Below are positions 1-5,603 of a DNA stretch of 11,329 nucleotides, one piece after another. Within the stretch, counting starts at the first letter, position 1. The number at the start of each line of letters is the position of its first letter. The position numbers and the translations under genes are program-made. Below the pieces are notes generated by a model. That model was not told the DNA's origin. It was given only the letters and a program-made list of their open reading frames with translations, and ran no database searches. Where the stretch lies: positions 1 through 11,329 of the forward strand of contig NZ_MIHA01000044.1 of assembly GCF_001722335.1 (NCBI RefSeq), read 5' to 3'. Source of the stretch: Mycolicibacterium flavescens. Its GTDB lineage: Bacteria > Actinomycetota > Actinomycetes > Mycobacteriales > Mycobacteriaceae.

Positions 1-126
1 TTCTCGCTCGAAGGCGCCGAGACGGTGATCCCGACGATGGACGCCGTCATCGACCAGTGCGCCGAGCACGCGCTCGACGAGGTCGTGATCGCGATGCCGC
101 ACCGCGGCCGGCTCAACGTGCTGGCC
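1..126 (+). pseudogene. kgd: Fragment of kgd (2-oxoglutarate decarboxylase / dehydrogenase E1), cut at both ends
   Basis: Frame 1 reads [16 protein letters not shown], later [17 protein letters not shown] recognise this as an internal stretch of the thiamine-diphosphate-dependent E1/decarboxylase domain of mycobacterial Kgd (SucA type), which acts on 2-oxoglutarate in the TCA cycle. The HRGRLNVL core is a family hallmark. The full protein is about 1,200 residues, and only 42 codons are present here. The left side is lost at the window edge. The right side stops matching near 126: the family continues NIVGK, while this sequence reads TAGGA and then runs antisense to the neighbouring minus-strand gene. 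The frame stays open to 597, but that continuation looks like a shadow of the minus-strand gene. Either kgd is broken here or two unrelated sequences were joined. Identity is very likely; the cause of the break is unknown. Confidence 0.85.
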
Positions 127-746
127 ACCGCGGGGGGCGCCGCGGCAGCGACGGGCGGGACGCCGGGAGCGACACCGACGTGGGCAGGCACCTGCATTGC
201 CGCCGGCGGCGTCGGGCCGCCCGCCGGCACTTCGACCGCACCGCCGCCGCCACCGTCGGCGATCGGCATGGCGCCCGGTTCGGGCAGCCACGACGGCCAG
301 CCCGGCCAGCCCGGCCCGCAGTCGTCGTCCTTGTCCTCACAACCGGGCTCGGTCGTCTCGGTGGGCTCGGTCGGCTGGGTGGGCTTGGTCGTCTCGGTGG
401 GCCTGGTCGTCTCGGTGGGCCTGGTCGTCTCGGTGGGCTTGGTCGTGGGCTTGGGCCGCGTGGTGTCGGTGGGTGTGCCGGGCGCGCTGGTCTTCGGGGG
501 CTGCTCGGTCCTGGTCGCGGTGTTCGTCGCGGTGTTGGCCGGGCCGGGGGTTTGCTTCGGTTCCTGCTTGCCGTCGGAGTCGTCGTCGCGCTGCTGAGAA
601 CCCGACGGATCGGCGACGCCGGGGTCGGCGAACGCGAGCGCGGCGCCGGCGCCGCCGAGCAGCAGGCCCGAAACCACCAGGGAGGTCGCCGCGGCAAGAC
701 GCACACGCGAATGCACTGCAGCGCCACCCTTCATCGCGTCACTCAT
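3..746 (-). CDS. Secreted Pro/Thr-repeat protein, C-terminus lost at the kgd junction
   Basis: The start is ATG at 746, giving [15 protein letters not shown] basic stretch (VHSRVR) and a hydrophobic run (about residues 17-40, ending GAALAFA) form a likely Sec signal peptide, and the mature protein would begin DPGVADPS. Next come an acidic, Gln-rich segment, a Thr/Pro region with PTETTR/K hexapeptide repeats (about 100-130), a possible disulfide pair in [10 protein letters not shown], and a Trp/Pro segment [14 protein letters not shown]. Beyond it is Gly/Ala/Pro-rich low-complexity sequence. The genuine gene appears to end near 127, where the opposite strand becomes kgd. The frame stays open through that fragment to the window edge, so no native stop is visible. 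It is divergent from the DUF6474 gene. I do not recognise the family; it resembles cell-envelope proteins with flexible Pro/Thr stalks. The reading frame is supported by the coherent signal peptide and the in-frame 18-bp repeats. Confidence 0.65.
   Translation of the reverse strand, partial: MSDAMKGGAAVHSRVRLAAATSLVVSGLLLGGAGAALAFADPGVADPSGSQQRDDDSDGKQEPKQTPGPANTATNTATRTEQPPKTSAPGTPTDTTRPKPTTKPTETTRPTETTRPTETTKPTQPTEPTETTEPGCEDKDDDCGPGWPGWPSWLPEPGAMPIADGGGGGAVEVPAGGPTPPAAMQVPAHVGVAPGVPPVAAAAPPAVASTLSRPRCGIAITTSSSACSAHWSMTASIVGITVSAPSSE
357..446. repeat. Five tandem 18-bp units encoding PTETTR/K-type hexapeptides
   Basis: Plus-strand units such as ctcggtgggcctggtcgt occupy 393-410 and 411-428 (identical) and 429-446 (one change). 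Two more degenerate units lie at 357-374 and 375-392. They are in frame with the minus-strand gene and code for its Thr/Pro stalk. The near identity suggests recent slippage or unequal exchange, so copy number may vary between strains. Confidence 0.8.
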
Positions 747-925
747 GGCAACCCAAACGATTCGCCAATCTTTTCACACCCGCAGTAGACCGGGTGGTTG
801 CGATCGAAACTTCTACCGGCGGACACGCTCCGCGTGCGCTGGTCGCCGAACGATAGTGTTGGGCTGCACCGACCCGCCTGGACCGACCAGGACCGCAGCG
901 TTGAAGAGAAAGGCCGACAGCCGGG

Positions 926-1582
926 ATGAGCTTGTTCAAGCGCCGCAAGACCCGTGCCACCCGTCGCGCCGAGGCCCGCGCGATCAAGGCGAAGGCCAAA
1001 CTGGAAGCGCGACTGTCGGCCAAGAACGAGGCCCGCCGCATCAAGGCCGCGCACCGCGCGGAGGCCAACGCGCTCAAGGCCCAGCTGAGGGCCCAGCGCG
1101 ACAGCGACCGGGCGGCGCTGAAGGTGGCACAGACCCAGCTCAAGGCGGCTCGCGAGGGAAAGCTGTTCTCGCCCAGCCGTATTCGCCGCATGCTCACGGT
1201 GGTCCGGTTGCTGGCGCCGATCGTGGTGCCGATCGCCTACCGCGGAGCCATCACCGCGCGCGGCTATCTGGACCAGCGGCGCGCCGAACGGCTGGGGGTG
1301 CCGCTGAGCCAGGTCGGCCAGTTCAACGGCTACGGCGCCCCGCTGTCGGCGCGGATCGCCGGCGCCGAGCAGTCGCTTCGGCTGGTGGCCGAGAAGAAGC
1401 CCAAGGACGCCGAGACCAAGCAGTTCGTCGCGGCCATGACCGAACGGCTCGGCGAGCTGTCGGCCGCGGTGGCGGCGGCCGAGCACATGCCCGCGTCGCG
1501 GCGCCGCTCGGCGCACGCCGCGATCGAGCGCGACCTCGACGGCATCGACGCCGACCTGCTGGCCCGCCTCGGTCTGAGCTGA
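926..1582 (+). CDS. DUF6474 family protein, Rv3850-like
   Basis: A 218-residue protein starting MSLFKRRKTRATRR. Residues about 8-77 are an Ala/Lys/Arg/Glu-rich segment predicted to form one long, very basic coiled-coil helix. Residues 88-108 (LTVVRLLAPIVVPIAYRGA) are a hydrophobic segment that could dip into or cross the membrane. The C-terminal part (about 115-218) is mixed helical, with the conserved-looking LGVPLSQVGQFNGYGAPLSARI. The length and the position upstream of the H-NS-like gene fit M. tuberculosis Rv3850, a conserved protein of unknown role. The upstream ribosome site is weak; the ATG was chosen because the coiled coil begins at once after it. The next gene starts 8 bp downstream, so the two are probably cotranscribed. 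No enzymatic motif is visible. Confidence 0.85.
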   Translation: MSLFKRRKTRATRRAEARAIKAKAKLEARLSAKNEARRIKAAHRAEANALKAQLRAQRDSDRAALKVAQTQLKAAREGKLFSPSRIRRMLTVVRLLAPIVVPIAYRGAITARGYLDQRRAERLGVPLSQVGQFNGYGAPLSARIAGAEQSLRLVAEKKPKDAETKQFVAAMTERLGELSAAVAAAEHMPASRRRSAHAAIERDLDGIDADLLARLGLS

Positions 1583-1590
1583 GCGGCCCG

Positions 1591-2115
1591 GTGTCGGCGT
1601 CGTGTTTCGCAGCCCGCCTCCGCGGTGCGGCCACGGGGCTGTTGACGGCGACACTCGCGGTGGCCGCGCACAGCGTCGGCAGCACCGGGATTCCGTCGGG
1701 TAGCGGGGTCGCGCTTCTGGCCGTCCTCGCGGCGACGATCGGGGCGCTGACCACCACGCTGCCCCGCGCCGACGCCAAGATTCTGGTCACCCTGCTGGCG
1801 GCGGGCCAACTCGCCGGGCACGTGCTGCTCGGCGTGGCCGGCCACGATCACAGCGGTGCCGCTGCCCCGCCCGCGGCCGTCATGCTCGTCGCGCACGTCG
1901 CGGCCGTGCTGGCGGGTGCGCTGCTGATCGCCGCCGGCGAACGACTGTGCCGTGCGGTGTCCCGCGCCGTGCGCGCCGTCGTGCGCATCGTGTCGGTTCC
2001 GGTGCCGACGACGGTGCGCGTCGTCGTACCGCGCGCCGAGCAGCCGCTGCGATCGGCGCTGCTGTTGGCCGCTTCGGTGTCGCATCGGGGTCCGCCGGTC
2101 GGCCTGGCCCGCTGA
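1591..2115 (+). CDS. Small four-helix membrane protein with GHDHSG motif, probable copper-cluster member
   Basis: GTG start (VSASCFAARLRG), 174 residues, 8 bp after the preceding stop. Four hydrophobic helices are visible at about 13-31, 38-57, 63-83 and 95-116. A His/Asp motif, GHDHSG (84-89), sits in the loop after the third helix, and H27, H77 and H102 lie within or next to helices. The tail from about 118 is Arg/Val-rich and probably cytoplasmic. M. tuberculosis has a smaller predicted membrane protein (Rv3851) at the equivalent place, which may be related. Only 28 bp separate it from the YcnI-type gene, so a role in metal (copper) handling is inferred from position and the His residues, not proven by a domain. 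The GTG is the first in-frame start after the upstream gene and gives a sensible N-terminus. Confidence 0.75.
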   Translation: MSASCFAARLRGAATGLLTATLAVAAHSVGSTGIPSGSGVALLAVLAATIGALTTTLPRADAKILVTLLAAGQLAGHVLLGVAGHDHSGAAAPPAAVMLVAHVAAVLAGALLIAAGERLCRAVSRAVRAVVRIVSVPVPTTVRVVVPRAEQPLRSALLLAASVSHRGPPVGLAR

Positions 2116-2143
2116 CCCGTACCCGACACAAGAAAGCTCACAA

Positions 2144-2800
2144 ATGACACCCATCAGTGGGGCGCCCCTGCGCGCCTTGACCATCCTGACCGCGACCGGT
2201 TCGATGCTGTTCGCCGGCACGGCCACCGCCTCGGCGCACGTCCACGCCGACGCGGAGAACCCGACGCCGGGCAGCTCGGCCGTCGTCACGTTCCGAGTGC
2301 CCGGGGAATCCGAAACCGGCGCGCTGACAACGGCGTTGACCGTCGAACTGCCCGACTCCACGTCGGTGCGGACCGAGACGATCCCCGGTTGGACCGCTGA
2401 ACTGGACCGCGACACCGCCGCGGGTACCGTCCGCGCGGTGACCTGGACAGCCGCACCCGGAACGGGCATCTCGTCGGAGCAGTTCGGCTTGTTCCGCATC
2501 ACGGTCAAACTGCCCGACACCGACACGGTCAGCTTCCCCGCCACCCAGACCTACTCCGACGGGACCGTGGTGCGCTGGGATCAACCGGCCCTGCCCGACG
2601 GCGGCGAACCCGAGTTCCCCGCCCCGGCGCTGAGCCTGACCGGGACCTCCGGCGGCGATCACCACGGCGCCTCCTCGGCGTCTTCGGAGACCTCCCCGGA
2701 GGCGCCGTCGGACAACTCCGCACGGTGGCTGGCCGGCGGCGCGCTGGTCCTCGCAGCCGCGGCCCTGGCGGTCGCCCTGACCTCGCGAAGGAGAACATGA
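2144..2800 (+). CDS. YcnI/DUF1775 family copper-binding protein, membrane anchored
   Basis: 218 residues. A signal peptide (1-31, ending TATASA) precedes a mature protein beginning HVHADAENPTPGSSAVVTF, the typical start of DUF1775 domains. In YcnI proteins the N-terminal His, with a conserved Glu and Trp, binds Cu(II). The domain runs to about residue 170 and includes PGWTAE, QFGLFRI and the WDQPA segment characteristic of the family. A linker with GGDHHG and many Ser/Glu residues leads to a C-terminal transmembrane helix (about 195-213) and an Arg tail (SRRRT), so the domain sits outside the membrane. The ATG at 2144 is preceded by agaaag at a suitable distance. The stop overlaps the next start as ATGA (translational coupling). 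The protein probably delivers or buffers copper in the periplasm-like space for CopC/CopD. Confidence 0.93.
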   Translation: MTPISGAPLRALTILTATGSMLFAGTATASAHVHADAENPTPGSSAVVTFRVPGESETGALTTALTVELPDSTSVRTETIPGWTAELDRDTAAGTVRAVTWTAAPGTGISSEQFGLFRITVKLPDTDTVSFPATQTYSDGTVVRWDQPALPDGGEPEFPAPALSLTGTSGGDHHGASSASSETSPEAPSDNSARWLAGGALVLAAAALAVALTSRRRT

Positions 2801-3297
2801 AAACCCTTGCCGTAACCGTCCTTTCGCTCCTGCTGCTGATGCTGAGCGCAGGCCCGGCGGCCGCACACGCGGTCCGCATCGCCAGCGACCCGGCCGACGG
2901 CGCCGAACTGGCCGAGAGCCCGGCGACGGTGTCCGCGACGTTCAACGAGGCGCTGCAACCGCAGTTCGCCGCGATGACCGTCGTCGGCCCCGACGGCAAC
3001 CTGTGGCAGGACGGTGAGCCGCGCATCTCCGGTGCCGTGCTCAGCGTCGACGTGCGTCCGCTCGGGCCGTCGGGCACCTACACGGTGAACTACCGGGCCA
3101 CGTCGGCCGACGGGCACGTGATCAACGGGTCGTGGGCGTTCCAGTTGACGGTGGCGGGCCCGGGCACACCTGGCGCGCCGGCCGCCGGCCCGCAGGGGTC
3201 GTCGCCGGACGGCGAGCTGCCGGTGTGGCCGTTCTACGCGGGCGCCGTGGTCATCGTCGCCGCCGCGGCGGTGTGGGCGGTGCGGCGGCGCGGGTGA
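2797..3297 (+). CDS. copC: CopC-domain copper resistance protein, membrane anchored
   Basis: 166 residues. The signal peptide is residues 1-23 (ending GPAAA). The mature N-terminus would be H24 (HAVRIASDPADGAEL), as in CopC proteins where the first His is part of the Cu(II) site. The other expected ligands are visible in ADGH (D105 and H107). The domain keeps the P-x-x-V-x-x-x-F pattern (SPATVSATFNEAL) and GTYTVNYRATSADGHVINGSW. Unlike soluble Gram-negative CopC, it ends in a Gly/Ala/Pro linker and a transmembrane helix (about 144-162) followed by RRRG. The start is well supported: aaggag lies just upstream, and the ATG overlaps the previous stop. Its own TGA overlaps the GTG of the next gene. 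It probably carries copper outside the membrane and passes it to CopD. Confidence 0.93.
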   Translation: MKTLAVTVLSLLLLMLSAGPAAAHAVRIASDPADGAELAESPATVSATFNEALQPQFAAMTVVGPDGNLWQDGEPRISGAVLSVDVRPLGPSGTYTVNYRATSADGHVINGSWAFQLTVAGPGTPGAPAAGPQGSSPDGELPVWPFYAGAVVIVAAAAVWAVRRRG

Positions 3298-4217
3298 ACC
3301 GGCGCAGGGCGGCGGCCGTCGGCGCGCTGGTGGCCGCCGCCGCGACGGTGCTGACGTGGGCGCTGGCCTACCCGCAGGGGTCGCTCGACACCACCGCCGT
3401 GCGGGTGCTCGCCGACTGCGCGGCGGTGCTCTCGCTGGGGTTGGCCGCGGTGCCGATGCTCGACGGGCAGCGCCACCGCGACGAGCTCGCGCTGCGGGCG
3501 CGGGCACCGCTGACGGTGGCCGCCGCGGTGTGGGTGCTTGCCGAGACGGCCCGGCTGTTCCTCACCGCCGCGCAGACCGTCGCGGTCCGCGTCGACCGTC
3601 TCGGGCTGTCCACCGCGGTCGAGTTCGTCACCGGCACTGCCGCCGGCCGGGCGGGTGGGCTCGCGGTCGCCGCGGCGGCCGTCGTGTGTGTCGCCGCAGG
3701 CGCGGCACCGCGCTCGACCGCGACCACCGTCGTCGCTGCCGGGGTGGCCGCGGTGGGCGTTGCCGCGCGCCAGCTCAGCGGGCACTTGGCGGACAGTTCG
3801 CTGGGTGGTCTGGCGGTCACCGCGCACACGCTGGCCGCGGCACTGTGGTGCGGTCTGCTGGCTGCGCTGGTGCTCACCGTGGATCACCGCGGCCAGTGGG
3901 CGCGGATCCTGCCCCGGTTCTCGCAGCTGTCGCTGGTCTGCGTGGTGGTGCTGGTGACGGGCGGTGTGGTGGCCGCGGCCGGTCGCCTCGGGGCACCGGC
4001 CGAGCTGTTCGGCACCGGGTACGGGCGGCTGCTGCTGGCCAAGGTGGTGATGACCGCGGTGCTGGTCGGGCTGGGGTGGCGTAACCGCACGATGTGGGTG
4101 CCCGCCGCGCGCACGCACCGGGCGACGGCGGCGCGGTCGCGGACCCGCTCCGATGTGGAGACCGGGTTGATGATCGTGGCGCTCGCACTGGCGGCCGGAC
4201 TGGCCGTCACGGGTTGA
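3294..4217 (+). CDS. copD: CopD-like copper resistance membrane protein
   Basis: GTG start overlapping the copC stop (GTGA), 307 residues. About eight or nine hydrophobic helices are visible, roughly at 8-26, 38-56, 73-93, 115-136, 143-160, 172-195, 208-230, 245-262 and 285-305. The segment AHTLAAALWCGLLAAL matches the CopD-domain pattern H-x-L-A-A-A-x-W-x-G, with a His near the membrane face. GYGRLLLAKVVMTAVLVGLGWRNR fits the conserved G-Y-G-x-L-L-x-K region just before a helix. CopD proteins are thought to move copper across the inner membrane together with CopC. The order YcnI-CopC-CopD with overlapping ends supports one functional unit. It is the last gene of the packed cluster; 94 bp follow before the next gene. 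Confidence 0.92.
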   Translation: MNRRRAAAVGALVAAAATVLTWALAYPQGSLDTTAVRVLADCAAVLSLGLAAVPMLDGQRHRDELALRARAPLTVAAAVWVLAETARLFLTAAQTVAVRVDRLGLSTAVEFVTGTAAGRAGGLAVAAAAVVCVAAGAAPRSTATTVVAAGVAAVGVAARQLSGHLADSSLGGLAVTAHTLAAALWCGLLAALVLTVDHRGQWARILPRFSQLSLVCVVVLVTGGVVAAAGRLGAPAELFGTGYGRLLLAKVVMTAVLVGLGWRNRTMWVPAARTHRATAARSRTRSDVETGLMIVALALAAGLAVTG

Positions 4218-4240
4218 CCGCTCACCCGACCTGGCATGAT
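4214..4240 (+). promoter_or_regulatory. Possible promoter of the H-NS-like gene
   Basis: TTGACC (4214-4219) overlaps the copD stop codon and is followed 15 bp later by CATGAT (4235-4240). The -35 box matches the consensus at five of six bases and the -10 at four of six. The spacing is short, so this is tentative. It would give a 5' leader of roughly 65 nt before the ATG at 4312. Confidence 0.35.
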
Positions 4241-4311
4241 GGGACCGACCCGGTGCCGGTCCACGCCCACACCGGCCGGGTGGCGACGAGACACTGCGAA
4301 GGAGCAGCTTG

Positions 4312-4797
4312 ATGGCAGACCAGCAGGGCCGACCCGACGACCAGTCGCAGGGCACGCCTGCCGAAGAGTCGACCCCGCCGCCGTCCGCCGTGAATCCGCC
4401 CGCCGAGCCCGGTGCCCCGGCCAAGAAGGCACCGGCCAAGAAGGCACCGGCGAAAAAGGCGCCCGCCAAGAAGGCACCGGCGAAGAAGGCGGCCAAGAAA
4501 GCGCCGGCCAAGAAAGCCGTGAAGAAGGCCGCGCCTGCGAAGAAGGCAGCCCCGGAGAAGGCGGCACCCGAAACCAGGCCGGCGGCCGTCGAGGACCTCA
4601 CCAACACGGCGAAAGTTGTTGCTGCACAGGCTAAGACAACCGTCACCAGCGCGAGCAACCCGGTGTCGGGACCCGCGCCCGCCCCGGTCGTGGGCCCGGA
4701 ATCATCGCGGCTGCCGATGGTCGCGGCGATCGCCGTCGGCGTGCTGGCGGTCCTCGTGGTGCTGCTCGTGCGCCGCAGCGGCGACGACGACGACTGA
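4312..4797 (+). CDS. hns: H-NS-like Lys/Ala-rich membrane-anchored protein, Rv3852 homologue
   Basis: 161 residues. The N-terminus (1-35) is acidic/polar and disordered ([20 protein letters not shown]). Residues 36-84 are a histone-H1-like tract of PAKKA repeats. Residues 92-115 form a short helix ([21 protein letters not shown]), and residues 134-153 are a transmembrane helix followed by RRSGDDDD. This layout matches M. tuberculosis Rv3852, annotated as an H-NS-like protein, which has the same Lys/Ala tract, the same AAQAK-T segment and a C-terminal membrane helix. It may tether DNA to the membrane; Rv3852's role as a true nucleoid organiser has been debated. AAGGAG at 4299-4304 sets the ATG at 4312, and an in-frame TTG at 4309 is less likely. 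It has no sequence relation to enteric H-NS. Confidence 0.87.
   Translation: MADQQGRPDDQSQGTPAEESTPPPSAVNPPAEPGAPAKKAPAKKAPAKKAPAKKAPAKKAAKKAPAKKAVKKAAPAKKAAPEKAAPETRPAAVEDLTNTAKVVAAQAKTTVTSASNPVSGPAPAPVVGPESSRLPMVAAIAVGVLAVLVVLLVRRSGDDDD
4414..4563 (+). repeat. Degenerate 15-bp repeats coding PAKKA
   Basis: Units of the type ccggccaagaaggca recur in tandem with codon-level variation (aag/aaa, gcc/gcg/gca), interrupted by AAKK and AVKK variants. They encode the Lys/Ala DNA-binding-like tract. Such repeats commonly vary in number between strains. Confidence 0.8.
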
Positions 4798-4804
4798 ATC
4801 TCAC

Positions 4805-4835
4805 TTGACCCTCACGCGATGTGAGGGCTGATAGT
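4805..4835 (+). promoter_or_regulatory. MerR-type promoter/operator with 19-bp spacer and 7-bp dyad
   Basis: The -35 box TTGACC (4805-4810) and -10 box GATAGT (4830-4835) are 19 bp apart, the over-long spacing typical of MerR-activated promoters. Between them lies a perfect dyad: CCCTCAC (4809-4815), GCGAT, GTGAGGG (4821-4827). This is where a MerR dimer would bind and twist the DNA. Six bases after the -10 comes the ATG at 4842, so transcription probably starts at or next to the start codon (leaderless mRNA). No Shine-Dalgarno sequence is present. The regulator encoded just downstream is the obvious ligand, implying autoregulation. Confidence 0.85.
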
Positions 4836-4841
4836 GGCGTC

Positions 4842-5594
4842 ATGGACGCCAGCACCGTCGGCGCGGTATCGGCCCTCACGGGCGTGTCGATCCGCACCCT
4901 GCACCACTACGACCACATCGGCCTGGTGGTGCCCAGCGTGCGCTCGCCGGCCGGCTACCGCGGCTACACCGACGCCGACATCGAACGCCTTCATCTGGTG
5001 CTGGTGTACCGCTCGATCGGGCTCCCGCTCGGACAGATCCGCGCCCTGCTCGACGGGGATGCCGACGTCCTCGACCGGCTCGAGCGGCAGCACCGGCTGC
5101 TGCTGGAACAGGCCGATCGGCTTCAGCACACGATCACGGCAGTGGAGGAACTGATGGACGCACACCGCAGCGGGATACAGCTGAGCGCCGAGGAGCAGGT
5201 GGAGATCTTCGGCACCACCGCGTTCGGCGACGAGTACGCCGTCGAGGCCGAGCAGCGCTGGGGCGACACCGACGCCTGGAAACAGTCCCGGCAGCGGGCC
5301 GCGCAGCTGACCAAACAGGACTGGATCGACATCAAGAACGACAACGACGCGCTGCTGACGGCGCTGGCCGACGCCAAACGCCGGGGTGTGCCGCCGGGAT
5401 CGGCGGAGGGGGATGCGCTCGCGCGGCGGCACCGCGCGTCGATCGAGCGCTTCTACGACTGCGACGACGAGATGCACCGCTGCCTGGCGCAGATGTATCT
5501 GGCCGACGAGCGGTTCACCGCCACCTACGACGACGTCGAGCCGGGGCTGGCGCAGTACGTGCACGACGTGATCGTGGCCGGCCTCGATGGCTAG
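4842..5594 (+). CDS. TipA-type MerR regulator with C-terminal TipAS drug-recognition domain
   Basis: 250 residues. Residues 1-70 are the MerR winged helix-turn-helix (VGAVSALTGVSIRTLHHYDHIGL, then SPAGYRGYTDADIERL). Residues 75-105 form the dimerisation coiled coil. Residues about 110-245 form a TipAS/antibiotic-recognition domain with RWGDTDAWKQSRQR and FYDCDDEMHRCLAQMY. Cysteines fall at 207 and 214, which as I recall are the same positions as the two Cys of Streptomyces TipAL (253 residues), one of which bonds covalently to thiostrepton. An internal Met105 is preceded by GGAGGAA, suggesting a second, shorter product. The regulator probably senses a thiopeptide-like or other hydrophobic drug and activates its own promoter. 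It lies between the H-NS-like gene and rraA (9 bp upstream of the latter), a place where I do not recall a MerR gene in M. tuberculosis. Confidence 0.9.
   Translation: MDASTVGAVSALTGVSIRTLHHYDHIGLVVPSVRSPAGYRGYTDADIERLHLVLVYRSIGLPLGQIRALLDGDADVLDRLERQHRLLLEQADRLQHTITAVEELMDAHRSGIQLSAEEQVEIFGTTAFGDEYAVEAEQRWGDTDAWKQSRQRAAQLTKQDWIDIKNDNDALLTALADAKRRGVPPGSAEGDALARRHRASIERFYDCDDEMHRCLAQMYLADERFTATYDDVEPGLAQYVHDVIVAGLDG
5144..5156 (+). promoter_or_regulatory. Internal ribosome-binding site and start for a TipAS-like short product
   Basis: GGAGGAA (5144-5150) stands five bases after its GGAGG core from an in-frame ATG (5154, Met105). The site would yield residues 105-250, a 146-residue protein made only of the drug-binding domain. 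Streptomyces tipA makes the same kind of short product (TipAS, about 144 residues) from an internal start at about codon 110. The sequence also encodes V-E-E-L in the coiled coil, so chance cannot be excluded. Confidence 0.6.
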
Positions 5595-5603
5595 CATCGA
5601 GCG

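Noticed and set aside
357..446. Tandem repeats as a CRISPR array
   Set aside because: Units are contiguous with no spacers and stay in the coding frame.
25..597. Open plus-strand frame fusing the kgd start to a Val/Gly/Ser-rich tail
   Set aside because: After 126 the composition (runs of [11 protein letters not shown]) is the antisense of the Thr/Pro repeats of the minus-strand gene, and no Kgd similarity remains.
747..925. Promoter elements in the divergent gap before the DUF6474 gene
   Set aside because: GATAGT at 852-857 could be a -10 box, but there is no convincing -35 partner and nothing conserved that I can recognise; I see no RNA gene in this gap.
743..1654. Long minus-strand frame opposite the DUF6474 gene
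   Set aside because: It is antisense to a clear coding region, Arg/Gly/His-rich without any family motif; high GC keeps antisense frames open.
4309..4311. TTG as start of the H-NS-like gene
   Set aside because: ATG at 4312 is the better codon with good spacing from AAGGAG and matches the short N-terminus of Rv3852.
3234..4658. 474-codon minus-strand frame with FLAGAF repeats
   Set aside because: It spans copD and the H-NS-like gene in antisense, and the FLAGAF repeats are simply the reverse of the PAKK codons.
4809..4827. The 7-bp dyad read as a terminator of the H-NS-like gene
   Set aside because: There is no U tract, and its place within a 19-bp spacer between -35 and -10 boxes explains it better as a MerR operator.
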